Source: Taxillus chinensis
Taxonomy: Eukaryota; Streptophyta; Magnoliopsida; Santalales; Loranthaceae
Assembly: GCA_023512835.1 (NCBI GenBank)
Contig: CM042088.1
Location: forward strand, 56,603,579 to 56,667,578
Length of the DNA stretch: 64,000 nucleotides
Direction: 5' to 3'
The position numbers were made by a program, and so were the translations under genes. Below, piece after piece: positions 13,231-24,765 of this stretch. How positions within the stretch are numbered: the first letter of the stretch is position 1; every line of letters begins with the position of its first letter. A model generated the notes under the pieces. It saw nothing but the letters and a program-made list of their open reading frames with translations, had not been told where the DNA came from and made no database searches.

Positions 13231-15054
13231 TGTTACATCCCCAATTACAGGAGACCTAAAACTAGGAACGCGGCTACCCCATGCCTACTCCCGATGGGTC
13301 AAGGGATTGGTGACAAGCACCAATAGACACTCGCCACGGGTGTTGTCTCAAGTTGCCATGTACAAACATACCATGTGTATATCATGTACATTCCCAATGA
13401 TAGATATACAACAATAAATGTCCCAAAATCAACATGTCATCCATTATGATAAATATAATTCATATAAGGTTCACAGACTCATGTCTGGAAATTAAACTAA
13501 GGTTAATGTCAAACAAAAACATAAGCAAATACTTTACATCAAAATGTAAACTTAAATACTCCTGAACTTCCTTCAGCTAATCGTGATACCTATAAACAAT
13601 TGCCCAATAGGTGAACTACAACTTTACACCAACCCCATAGCTCAACCATGTCTGAGGGTTCTACATGCTTGAAGTGTTCATGTGCCAAGTGTAATGCCTC
13701 AAGACTATCTAACCCACAGAAATCAATGCAATAGTTTAACAATCCACAATAAAGCTTACAGGTATAATCAAACAAAAAATCAAATCATTATAACCTTAGC
13801 ACTTGGGGGCCATAGTCTGAAAATAGACTATGACAACCAGTCTCGACTAGTGTCATCTATAAGCATTGTTTACCACCGAATGCTGTGGTATGAAGAACCA
13901 ACAGCCAAGGCCTATGGCTCCCAAAGCCCATAGCCAAAACATGACATCTAGGCTTAGCGAATGTCTTCAGAGGCATCAGATGCCCAAACAAATCAACAAA
14001 AACAACAAGATACATTAAAAGCAAGCAAACAGGATTTATAGCTAATCAGTAGTAGTCCAAAACAAGATTCATAAGTCAATTCATACTAAGTCAACATATA
14101 TCATCAAGATGGATCAAAGCCCACTAAATTAGTTTAAGAAAACCTCTTAAGGGTCCCACAAGCAACAATAGCTCAAGTAGAAAGCAGAACCAGGCAAACC
14201 ACACAATAAAAGATTAAATCTTCCTAGCTAGCTGCGGCAGGCCCTAGATCAGCCACGGATGGTCCTTGCACCAACAATTAACTGCGGCGAAAGGGAGCTG
14301 GTTATGACCGATTTCATTAGATGCTAAAATCACTCTTTGTAAGTTGTGGTGGATAGGAAAACCAGTTATAATTGACGTTCTCTATACCACCACACTCTGC
14401 AAGTCGGCCATGGCGAAAAGAGGTCCGGTCGTGGCTAGTCAATGATTGATTTATGATCTTCGTATCTGCAGCCTAGTACTCGACCTACAATGCAACCCTA
14501 CTGCTTTTGGCTCTCAAGATTCGACCTTTATGCTTTAAAATAACATTTTTAAGCCTTAAGCAAACATATTCACATATATTTCAAGCAAGAACAGCCAAAC
14601 ATCATACATAACACAATTTCTTCTTTGTTTTCTTGATTTCTATCTTGATTCCATGTAATAATGGTTTATATTCTAATTCTAATCAATCACTAGCATGGAT
14701 AGACCAATAAGTAGATGAGAAGAGATATATCACCTACCTTATGCCTTGAGAAAGGATTAAATTAGCAAAAATAACTAATATTCAACAAAGAACGATGAAG
14801 AATGCGAAGAACACCAGGAATACACACACCTCTGACGGCTATGAAGTCTAGGACTCTCTAAAAAGTGTTATAAGACATTAATAAAACCCTAAAACTGATT
14901 TTTAAATTAAAATTGTCCTCCCCTCTCTTGGTTTCCAAAAAGCACTCATTAAAATAGTCGAAAAAACGTGTATTAATGCCTACATACTCAAAATAACATT
15001 CTTAACATCAATTATAGCATATCTGAAAGACTATCCCAACTACGAATCCTTACA
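13231..15054 (-). mobile_element. Solo LTR, TSD TGGTA
   Basis: Runs from TGTTACATCC to CCTTACA and is flanked exactly by TGGTA at 13226-13230 and 15055-15059. The left end shares an ordered set of words with the LTRs starting at 54284 and 61791: a cacgcc/catccc start, aggaacgcg, ccccatgcc/cccacgcc, aagggatt/gaagggtt. All three belong to one divergent family. Minus orientation follows from the 61791 copy, which has a TATA box on the minus strand. No coding frame is credible. It is inserted in an older LTR-like region that continues from 15060. Confidence 0.8.
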
Positions 15055-15059
15055 TGGTA

Positions 15060-15705
15060 AGTCCAGAAATAGATAATATCCTAATATGTGGAGAAATAGA
15101 TAATATCCTAATATGTGGAGTAGGTTTATACCTTGCCTCAACTCTAAAAAGTGGTATCAAAGTTGAACTGATTATAAGTAGTATTAAAGTGTTGAAAACC
15201 TTGATTATGATCCAATAATAATCTAGAGAAGGATAATTGAATGTCCAATTCAAGTAATCACTGAAAGAGCAAAAATATAATAATAAACTTCTAATTAAGA
15301 GTTTATAATTGATAAAAGCAAACTTGAATGAATTCATCCAAGTATAAGTCCTATTTATAGGCAAGTTATCAGATAGGAATTAAAAACCTAATACAATTAG
15401 AAACTATGCTTAAAAGTCTAATATAACCTTATTATTAAATACAATTTAAATACGGAAGTGGGCTCAAAATAGAGTCCCAGTTAATATAGCATACTTGGAT
15501 TACACTTTACATGCACAGTTCGAGAGGTTATACGAAATGGCATGGAAGGCTGTATGGCACTACACAGAATGGCTACATGTAACGTTATTACGTGCTCGAA
15601 CTTGTAGCATGTGGCATCACTACGTGCATAGTGGACTCTGGCAGCAACTCCTCTTGTGCTTTTCGTGCTAGTAATAAAACACTCCATTTATTCGTTGGTA
15701 TAACA
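15060..15705 (-). mobile_element. Remnant 3' LTR of an older Ty3/gypsy element
   Basis: Minus strand: starts TGTTATACCAACG at 15705, directly after the end of the pol remnant, and has a TATA box (cctataaatagg) at about 15349-15360. A 27-bp block is tandemly doubled at about 15064-15118. The U5 side is cut by the solo LTR at 13231-15054, and the far end was not resolved. Confidence 0.5.
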
Positions 15706-15890
15706 TCTTTATCATTCCCCCTCTTCTCAAGATTACCTCTGTTTTCAAGGGAAAACTCCAAAAAGTACCTTGTTATAACCTCATAATCTTCCTATATAGC
15801 CTCTTCTTTAAGAACCCCTCACTAATGGACCAAGGCTTGCCATACCACAACATCTCTTCAACTTGTTTTTCAATTTGATTCTTTTGGAAG
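15706..15890 (-). pseudogene. Ty3/gypsy pol remnant: RT start joined to integrase tail
   Basis: On the minus strand, from 15890 downward, the frame reads QKNQIEKQVEEML followed by W.GKP..IS, the start of the reverse-transcriptase domain of plant Ty3/gypsy elements (family pattern: HFQK.EIE..V.EML..G.I). About 30 codons later it passes, without catalytic RT, RNase H or integrase core, into a short acidic tail resembling the end of the polyprotein just before the 3' LTR. The upstream part of the same frame (ending MSPPRRYAYF) lies at about 31383-31415, on the far side of the 15.5-kb insertion; the target duplication GGAAG (CTTCC on this strand) falls between the two. The element was therefore internally deleted as well as interrupted. 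Confidence 0.7.
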
Positions 15891-18800
15891 TGTCATCACT
15901 GAATTTCGTCCGGGGGAAACCCGCTTTTGGGGATGCGGTTCTCCCACCCTTCACCCGAATGGTGATGAAAAAGAAACAGAGTCGCCACCAACTGTTTTTG
16001 GGGTGCAGTTGGTCACCTAAAATGATCTACATCACCAGAACAAGGTTCGGGAGTTTGTTACGCGCAGGGAAGGATTAGCACCCCTACAACGCCCTTTCAG
16101 TACCTGTCTTAGGAGTTTGGGAGGTTTCTAATTTGTTTTAACTGTTGCTTAAGTTAACTAATTTAAAAAGTAATTTAATTTACCAACGGCCTAAAGGTCT
16201 ACTCTTTTTATTTTTCTAAGTCATTTGTTGAAGTTAAAATTAAATCTAATTTATTCTAAGTCTAAAAAAAATCCTAATGTTTTTATTTTTTTATTTTTAT
16301 TATTATTATTATTTAAAAAAAAATTCTTTATTGAAATTCAAACTAACTCTAAGTTATCTAAAGATCTACAGGAGAGCCAAAGGTAAATTAATTTCAAGTC
16401 CTATGTTTGACATTCTAAACTACATGCTAACATATGCTAAAAGAAATGATGAAAGCCACGTATTGAAAATCTCAAGTGTTTGAAAAGCCAAGTATTTTAA
16501 AAAAAGTATTTGAAACGTAAGTGTTTGAAGAGAAAATTTTTATGCAAACAAAAGAAAACCCCAAATGATAAAAGCTTAGGTGTTAAGAAAAAGCTCAAGT
16601 TTGGAAAAAGTTCTTTTTTTTTTTGAAAAAAAAACATTTTTAAGTTAAGAAATGATTTTTTTAACAATTTTTTTTAGAAAGATAACAACTAAGAATACAA
16701 GTGTGTAGCGTGTAATTGTGTGTCATTCACAAGCTTCTCTCTTTTTCTCTTTTTTTTTCTCTTTTCTTTCTCTCTCTCTCTCTCACACTCTTTTTTTCTC
16801 TTTTTTTTTACTAAATATCTGATTTACAGTTACAACTTACAAAATATGTGACTCATAATCACAAAGCCCAAGCTAACAAGATTCCTATGGGCCATGGAGA
16901 TAAAAAAAAAATAAAATAAATATAAAATAAATAAAACAAACTACATAATTAAATGACTAATCTAATTAACATGATACCAGAAGACCAAATGATCCAAAAA
17001 GAAGCATCTTGGTTCTCCAGAAAGAAGTCGATGCGCCATGGGTGGATGTCCTCAATGTGACAAATGGAATAGACCAAACAAGTGTGAACTCAAAAACCCA
17101 TGACCAAATAAACCCACATGAACAAAGCACCAATACATAACAAGCACGATAGCTGGACTTGACAAGAACCCAGTATTCAACACAAGAATTCGGACAGAAT
17201 ACCAATACCGCTATAACACGTTCTAAAACAGAATACAAAGCCCAGGTGCAGAAAGCATACTAATGTAACCTTTCACACAGATAGACAAAAAGAAAACAAC
17301 TCATGAAAGAAAACAGAAATAAAAGGCACCAACCTAGGATGGAAAATATGAAACCCAGAATAAGCAGTACTCATGCGGACTGGCTTGCCTCTTGTGTACA
17401 CGTACTAGGCTACAAGAAAGATATGACAGACTGCTAACTACCATATGGAGCACCCATGTTGACACAACGCAGGAAACAAGACAGAATGAGCAAGATATTA
17501 TATGGATTATCCATGTTGACACAACACATGAATAAGACAGCATAAGCAAGACAAATACACATGAAGGACACCACGCATATGCAGGAACAATGAAGCGCAC
17601 AAGGAAATCAAATGTTAGAAAACCAAAGAGGGTGGATGACCGAGAAACCAACCACGCTCAAAAAGGTCTCCTTCCTCCATAAACGGGCTCTGTTAATGAA
17701 CTGGGCGTCTCCCCCTTCAATGGCCGGATGATGTGGGGCGCTAGATCGCCTTCGCGGAGTCTGTTGGAGACCGTACGATGGGTCGAGCGACAGCAGTAGG
17801 AGGGCCTTAATGCCGTATTCTGGAGAGGAGAAACAGTGATGCCTCTTGGGGTAATCGGACGTGTTGTCGAGGGGACTGAGGTGACGGGAGTTGGTTTAGT
17901 TGGCGTCGGCTGGCTGGAGGGAGCAAAGGTGGTTCGTCGCGGTGCTTAGCAAGCCATCACGCCGGGGGGAGGATTTTGGAGGACAGGGGTGCAAAGCGAC
18001 CGTGGGGGAGGTAATTTCCGATTTTGGAAGTGATGGTGGCCGGCGGAGAGCTAATGATGTTGTCACCGGAATCTGATTGTGGGTACGCGGAGCAGAGGCT
18101 AGTGCTTATAACAGCGAGTACTGTGCTGCTGCTAGGGTCATGGTGTGTCGTGGTTGGGAAGGAGGACTACAAGAAAGGGGAGTCTGATTTTCGGTGTAGT
18201 ATATGTGAGAGGATAGGAGATTGGGAGAAATCGTGGCTGTTGGTGATATGATTTTCGGCTGGCGCCACGGGGAGCCCTCTCTGGGTGCGAGGAGGAAGAA
18301 GGTGAAGGATAGAGTGATTTTTTTTGAATTTCGATTGAAAAGAGAGAGAGGCCCCCTGGTTTGGTGTTGAAAATAGGTTTATATAGAGGGTTAGGGAGAT
18401 GTTTGCTCTGGCTTGAGGATGGGCTTGGCCATGGTTTAGGTGCGGCCAGTGACTCAAGCACGCATCCATGGGTTCGATTGGATGGGTTTGGTTTTGGTTT
18501 GAAGGTGGATGGCCCGGCTCGAGTGGACTAGGTCCAAGGGAGAGGGAGAGAGAGAGAACCGAGGGATAGCTGGCTGGCCGGTGCTGGAGATACTATGGTC
18601 CTCTGGCTGGTGCGGCGCGGTGAGGAGCGAGGGGTGACTGCATCGTCTGTCTGCATGGAGAGGAAGGTGACGAAGAGATAAGGGGAAATGTGCGGTTGTG
18701 ACTTTTTGTTTACAATTTTATTTTGTTATCATTTTTTTGTTTTTAACCAATTAAAAAATGACACGCAGACTATAGGGGAAACCAAAAAAAGAGAAAAAGA

Positions 18801-19405
18801 AAAAAAGAAATTTATATTGCTCTATTTTGTAATTTTTAACTGATGTTTTGGGTTTTTGGGATTAGCAAAACAATCTGGTTTCCAATAAAATGTGAAAAAC
18901 ATATTTTTGGACTCGGGGTGTCACGACAAGTGACCCCGTATCTTTTTTTCTTGAAAAAGAATTTATTTTTGTACCAAAACTGTACTGCACGTCCCTAAAT
19001 CGCTTTATTGCTAAAAAAGTTTTTTTTTACGAAAATAAGCTCTTTGAGCAAATATATGCAATATATACTTCAAAACTCTCATAACGACGAGTAGAGTAAG
19101 AAAATGAGGGTCGTGACTTGATCCGGGGTGTCGTTTTGAATATTGCCCACTGGTTCATCGCCGTTAGCGGTCCAAATATGGTTTTGACCATAACTTCTTC
19201 GTTTGACCTCGGATTTGAGTGCAGTCGAAGGCGTCGATCCTCAAATTTAATTCTCTATCACCTGGGACTGGATCTTTGGTGTTTGAAAGCCTTTTTAAAA
19301 GAAGTCATCGCAACACCCCCTCAAATCGACGGTCACGTCTCTTTATTTAATGTATAAAGCGAAAAATAAATGTTATGTCCAACCCGGACAAAATGGGGTC
19401 CAACA
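15891..19405 (-). repeat. 3' LTR of the 15.5-kb element (3515 bp)
   Basis: Starts (minus strand) at 19405 with TGTTGGACCCC and ends at 15891 with GTGATGACA. A TATA box on the minus strand (ctatataaacc) lies at about 18378-18388. The part around 17650-18660 is GC-rich; the part around 16260-16930 is an AT/pyrimidine-rich low-complexity tract. Small open frames in both strands recur at the same places in the other LTR and have no recognisable similarity. Confidence 0.93.
18378..18388 (-). promoter_or_regulatory. LTR TATA box
   Basis: Minus strand reads CTATATAAACC. The same box is conserved in the other LTR at about 30358-30370. Its place in the GC-rich part of the LTR suits a retrotransposon promoter. 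Confidence 0.55.
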
Positions 19406-19639
19406 ACTGCGCCTTTTTGTACATTGTTTGCATACAAACAGTGTGCAAAGATAAGAATGGAATCATTTTGGACGAGTTGGAGCAGTTACCTGACCTACCT
19501 GATATCAAAGCAAGGTAAAACCGCATGTTTAAGGCCAATGAAAATTGAAGAAGTATCTAGAGCCAATGGGAATTGGAAAGGGCAAAAGGTTAGAAGTTTA
19601 AAAGGCATCTGTGGGTAACTAGAAATGACAAGGCATCCA

Positions 19640-20060
19640 GGGCTGACGGGAATTGAAAAGACAAGGTGGGATAGATGCAGGAGAACGGCCTACAAACTTC
19701 CTAAATGGAGAAAATGAAAAGAATAAGTGCAGAGGATCACCTGCGGACTTGCTTGAAATTGAAAAGAAAATGTGGGATAGATGCAGGGGAACCGCATGCA
19801 GACTTCCCAAACGTAAATGTTAAAAAAAACTGAGGATAATTACCGGGGACTTGCCAGTGGACTTCCTGAAAGAATGGAAAACAAAGGTGAGATAGGTGCA
19901 GGGGAACTGCCTGCAGACTTCCCGAAAGGAAAATTTTAAAAAAAACGAAGGATAGTTACCGGGGACCTGCCAGTGGACTTCCTAAAGAATAAAATAAAAA
20001 GGTGGGATAGGTGCAGGAGACCTGCCTGCGGACTTCCCGAAAGGATAAAAAGGATAAGGG
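19640..20060 (-). repeat. Tandem repeats of about 110-120 bp in the element's 3' region
   Basis: At least four imperfect units contain ggtgggatag(g/a)tgcagg.ga, cctgc.gacttcc and a spacer with accggggac.tgccagtgg. They lie between gag and the 3' LTR on the coding strand. Tandem repeats in this position are known in Ogre elements. Confidence 0.75.
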
Positions 20061-21339
20061 TATGTATTGGGGATGACCTCTAAGGTCGAGAGGGACTAAA
20101 ATGGCATCTAGGGCCTGGAAAGAAATCAATGATTGCTAATGAAATTTGTTAATGATTCAATAGGGGCTCCCTCTACGAGTTCACTCAACGAGATCGCTCT
20201 ACGAGGTTACCTAAAAAAGAATAAGATGCTTATTTGATTGTCGCAGAGACTTCTAAGGCTTGTGAAATCGCAAAGAATTGAACAATGAGAGCCTTTAGGG
20301 CTTGGTTACTTGGGGAAGCATGTTGAGGATGATCTCTTGGGATCTTCAGAGGCGACAACGTTCCTGAAATGGAAGAAAATGATGAATGTATGCAAGTAAT
20401 GCATGGAGTGCAATGAGATGCATGTCTAGGATGCAAGATGAATCTTATGTTAAAAGGGAGCTTAAACCGCTAGGGGATTTGGTGCTGCCGAAGTTCAACT
20501 GGACTCACTGGGGAATGGGATTTAGATCTCATCTGGAAAACTCTTTAATTGAGGGTGCTCCGGTCGCTGGGGAGGCTTGCTTAATTTCTTCAGACTGTCA
20601 AAATGCTCAAGAAACTGTTCCAAATCAATGGAACCTTGTTAGGAGGTCGTTGCATTCCTGGATGGTTTGGGCCTTGGTTGGGGAGCAGGTTCATTCAGTT
20701 GGGAAACCCTTTCTTACTTGGTCAGGGCCTTCTTGCTGAGTGACACCCTGAGAAACTCAACTGGGGCATAAGCATTTTATTGAAAATGATGCACATAAAG
20801 TAATTAAATTTAAAAATAAAATTTGTTAAAGATAATTTATGAAACAGGCAATGTAGAATCACCACTTGTTTTCTCGCTTGAGATAGGTAAAAGATTTTAA
20901 GGGGAAGCCTCTCAAAGTTTCTGAACTAACTAGGTGTAGCCTTCAGCTTGGCCTTGCATGGATTTGAGGGTTTGGTATTTTTCACGATGGAATATCAATG
21001 GACTGAGCTAACTTATGTGAAAATGGGAAATTTTATCTGACAGTTTGGATCTAAGTACTCAGAGGCTAGGTTGGAGAGAAGCCTGATTGTTTGAATCGTA
21101 AGGCTTAGGGACTTGATTGGAGATTCTGGATGCTTCTTTGGTAGTCTTGGACTCTTGATGCTCTGGAGCTCAAATAGAGAAAATATTGGGATGCTTTTGG
21201 ACCTTGATTGACGTTCAAGGGTTCAGTTGTAGAAGACGCTTGTAGATCTTGGGATTGTTGTGTAAAGGTTTGATCTGAGAGGATATCTGATCATTGAAGT
21301 CTTGATGCTCAGAAATTCATTGGAGAATATGTTAACTGA

Positions 21340-22060
21340 TCTTGGCTCTTGAGTGTTGGATCTTTTTTTCCCTTTTTTGGCTTTGAATTTTGCTCTTAGT
21401 GCCCTTTTGGGTTTTCACTAAGCCCGCCTTATTTGCTGATTGTTGTTCCTTCTGTCTTGTAGTTGGCTTTATATTTTATCCTTGATGCCCTTATAGGTTT
21501 TCATCAAGTCCGCCTTGGATATCCATGAGTTGTTCCTTTGTGAGCATTTGAGAAAACTTGATTGCTTAATCGGAGAGGACTTTATTAGGACTGTAATGTA
21601 GGCTTGGGCTATTGGGTTTAACAAGAAAAGGTATAAAGCGGCTCGAACCTATTCTAGGCTAGATTTGATCCATAATTCAGACTACACTTTACAAAATTGC
21701 TAAAATTGCCCCAATGCGGGGGGATACTTTACAAAATTGTCCCAATGCGGGATCCTGCTACACAAATGTTTCTTTTCTTCTTTTTTATTTTTTCTTTTGC
21801 TTATTTTTGTTTATCTAACAAAAATTGCCCCGATTTTGGGGTATCTCTATGAGAGGTCTTAAAACGCCCCAACACGAGAGTTATGCTTTTTCTTTCTTTT
21901 CTTTTGCTCTTTTTTTTTTAAAAACAAAAAACGCCCCCATTATGGGGTATACATTTCTGAGGGGTCTTAAAAACTGCCCCAGTAAAAGAATTATTTGACA
22001 AAATTGCCCCAATATGGGGTCTTGACACTTACCCCAATGTGGGGTGAACTACGGATCGGG
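21340..22060 (-). repeat. Degenerate repeats in the 3' non-coding region
   Basis: Two copies of a block of about 110 bp (gcccttttgggttttcactaag / gcccttataggttttcatcaag) occur at 21390-21540. From 21700 to 22060 short units built around gccccaat.(c/t)gggg recur at least six times, separated by T-rich runs. No coding similarity was found. Confidence 0.6.
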
Positions 22061-22681
22061 TTATTTGAAAGAAATATACTCAGGTTCGAAAGGGGTAGCG
22101 ATGGTAGTATTACGAGGAAGGAAAAGACAGCCTCTCTTCATTTTAAACAATCAAAATTTGTCTCAAAATGCTCGAAACAAAAATAAACTTATCTTTTGGT
22201 GGCAGAAGGAACCCTTCGGTGTCAAATGCCCGTGTTTGAAGTGGATGTCGCTTCTCTTGGATTTGGTCCCCTGATTTCAACGGTAGTTGCTCATCCGATC
22301 GTCCTTTTGGTTTTGGATAAACTTAGATAGCCCAGATTCTTTGTTCGGTATGCCCCTGTTGAGCTTATTACCCATGCCAAGAGAGTAAACAAGTGATAAT
22401 GGACATTGCATGCAAAATGTGGGTAAAACAACTTTAAAAAGCCAGGTTTTTTTATTTTTTTTACAAATGCCAAACAAAGGAACAAAGTTCTAGAATGTAA
22501 AAAAGCATGCAGAATATAAAACAAGATTGACAAAACTAAACACAAGAAAAAGTTCTAAACATCCAAAGAGTTTCCCAAGGTGTCACAAGGCTTGCTCCTT
22601 TTCTTTATTCTAATGGCTCCCACGTGCACGGTTCACTGGTTGGAATGCTCTGGCAATGGATTTGAGTTAACATTTGGTGCA

Positions 22682-24122
22682 CTAGCTTGCTTTATAAAAA
22701 TCCAACCATTTGGAATTCAACAGATGTTGGACCTTTCTCTTGAAGGCAATGCAACCCTCAATGTTGTGACCAACTCCGTTATTGTGATAGGCACAACGGG
22801 CATCTGCTTTGTACCATCCCGGGTAAGGTTGCTTCACTTCTCCCATAGGTATAGGGCTCACCATACCGGCTTTCAAAAGTTGGGGATATAACTTAGTGTA
22901 GGTTATGGGGAATGGATCAAATTCTAACTTGGTCCGGTTAGAAGCTTGATTTGGCCTTGTAGACGTCTGCTGGGGCCCTGGTTGCACAGTCGGAGGTGGG
23001 ACTGGTGGAAGAGGGCTAGGGGCTCCCCTTGGTGGTTGATATGTTGGAAGTTGGGGCACTGGGGCCGCATAGGCTACAAATGGAGGTAACCCCGTATAGA
23101 ATCCGGGAGTAGGGAAAATACTTGGGTATGCCCCAAAAGTGCTTTGCGGAATAGGAGGATTCTGCGAAACTACCTGAGCATCAGCTTCCTTTTTCTTTCC
23201 TCCCAATGGAGACTTCTTTGGTGGATCAGGTGTATCTTCATGAAGCTTCCCTTCCTTAATACCATCTTCTATGCGTTCCCCAGAAGCTAATAAGTCTGCA
23301 AAGTTGCTAGACACATTGCCAATTAGTTTCTTATATTATACCCCTTTCAGAGTTCTGATGAACATTGTAGTCAGCTCCTTTTCAGTCAATGGGGGTTGGA
23401 CTTCCATAGCTGCCTCCCTCCACCTTCTAGCATAAACTTTAAAACTCTCATTAGCCCCTTTTTCAAAAGCCAGCAGTGCTAACCTGTCGAGTTCCAACTC
23501 CGTGACATGCTTATATTGCGTTAGGAATGCAGTTGCAAGGTCCCGCCAGGTCCTGATATGATGTCCCTCCAACTGAATATACCATTGGAGTGGTGCCCCA
23601 GTCAGACTCTCTTGGAAACAGTGAATTAGGAGTTTATCATCACTGGCGTGAGCAGCCATCAGCCATCTTCCTACAATACATGGTGATATGCGTTCTCGGG
23701 CATTGGGATCCATTAAACTTTTCAAATTCTGGAACCTTGAATTTCGGTGGTAGAACAACTCTGGGGACTAGGCACAAATCTTGAGGACTAATCATTTCGT
23801 AGGTTTCTGTTCCTTTATGTATTGGAGTCTCTATCGGTTCAGCAACATTCACTGGATTCGGTTGAACCAATGGCATGTAATTTGAAGGTCCAGGATTCAC
23901 ATTGGTTGGAACAGATGCTTGGGGAGGTGTTGGCATGAAATTTTGGGGTAATGGCGCTTCTTGTGGCTGCCCATGAGGGGAGTTAGTGTCTACCTCAATA
24001 GAACCCCTGTCTTTTTCAGCTGCCATCTTAGTCAACATTTCCATCATGACCCTCATCTGATTCTGAAGTTCTTGTTGTCCTTGCTCCAGACTAGTAAAAC
24101 GACTTTCAGTTTAGTCTGCCAT
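22682..24122 (-). pseudogene. gag: Broken gag of a Tat/Ogre-type Ty3/gypsy element
   Basis: Gag builds the virus-like particle that packages retrotransposon RNA. Family hallmarks can be read in order: the N-terminal part with LPPKFKVPEFEKF, the core with DDKLLIHCFQESLTGA and LATAFLTQYKH, WREAAMEVQPPLTEKE, then NVSSNFADLLASGERIEDG, and a C-terminal part with PYPGWY..DARCAYHNNGVGHNIEGC. The likely start is ATG at 24122, in frame with a stop at the fourth codon. The frame then shifts near 23654-23667 because a 7-bp word is present twice in tandem. A second in-frame stop lies at about 23333-23335. The last frame ends at 22682. With three lesions it cannot make a full Gag. No protease follows. Confidence 0.88.
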
Positions 24123-24608
24123 TGAAGTGGATGATTGTTGATGACGGGATCGCAGATTGTATCGGTGCGCTATGTTGACTTCTGAAAAAGGTAAAATGTG
24201 GTAAGCTCCCTTTTATTCTGTTTCATTTTTTCATGTTTTTCATTTTTTCTTATGCTGAAGGTATGCTTGCATGTAAGGATGTGCATGAGAGTTTAAAAAC
24301 CTACCCTTCTTAGAGTGATGCATGAAGCATGTGATGAGTCCTAAGAGTTTGTATTATTTACATGATTTCCCCTTTTTTTGTTATTTTGTCTTTATTCTTT
24401 TGCTAGTTATGAAATTCACAAACACATATAGATTAATGAAGCCTAGTCTCAACTACCCCTAAACTAAGTAATGAATGCTTGAATGTACACCTAAATTTAT
24501 GTTTGATAGTTATGTCGTAAGACTATATGAACACATGAATGAATGACGGTCAAATTAAAAGAATAATAATATACAAGATAAGGTTAAAAGAAAAACAAAC
24601 ATTTAAAC

Positions 24609-24765
24609 AATAAAGACAAGAGTAGTAAAAAATAACAATAATATATGTTGGACCCCATTTTGTCCGGGTTGGATATACTAACCCCATTTGATATATATGC
24701 CTTTTTGCCCATGCCAATAAAGACAAGAGTAGTAAAAAATAACAATAATATACTAACCCCATTTG
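24609..24765. repeat. Direct repeat spanning an LTR edge
   Basis: A block of about 37 bp (caataaagacaagagtagta and on to caataatata) occurs outside the LTR at about 24608-24645 and again inside it at about 24714-24751. The word ctaaccccatttg occurs after both copies. Confidence 0.8.

Noticed and set aside
15148..15160. TGGTATCAAAG on the plus strand, like a Met-type PBS
   Set aside because: The surrounding LTR has its TATA box on the minus strand, so a plus-strand PBS there makes no sense.
18138..18469. Minus-strand frames of about 100 codons in the GC-rich part of the LTR, partly repeated at 30263-30451
   Set aside because: Different frames stay open and the second LTR disrupts them; no domain is visible. 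Treated as non-coding LTR.
20386..20739. Plus-strand frame of 117 codons in the retrotransposon 3' region
   Set aside because: Antisense to the element, no recognisable similarity, and surrounded by non-coding repeats.
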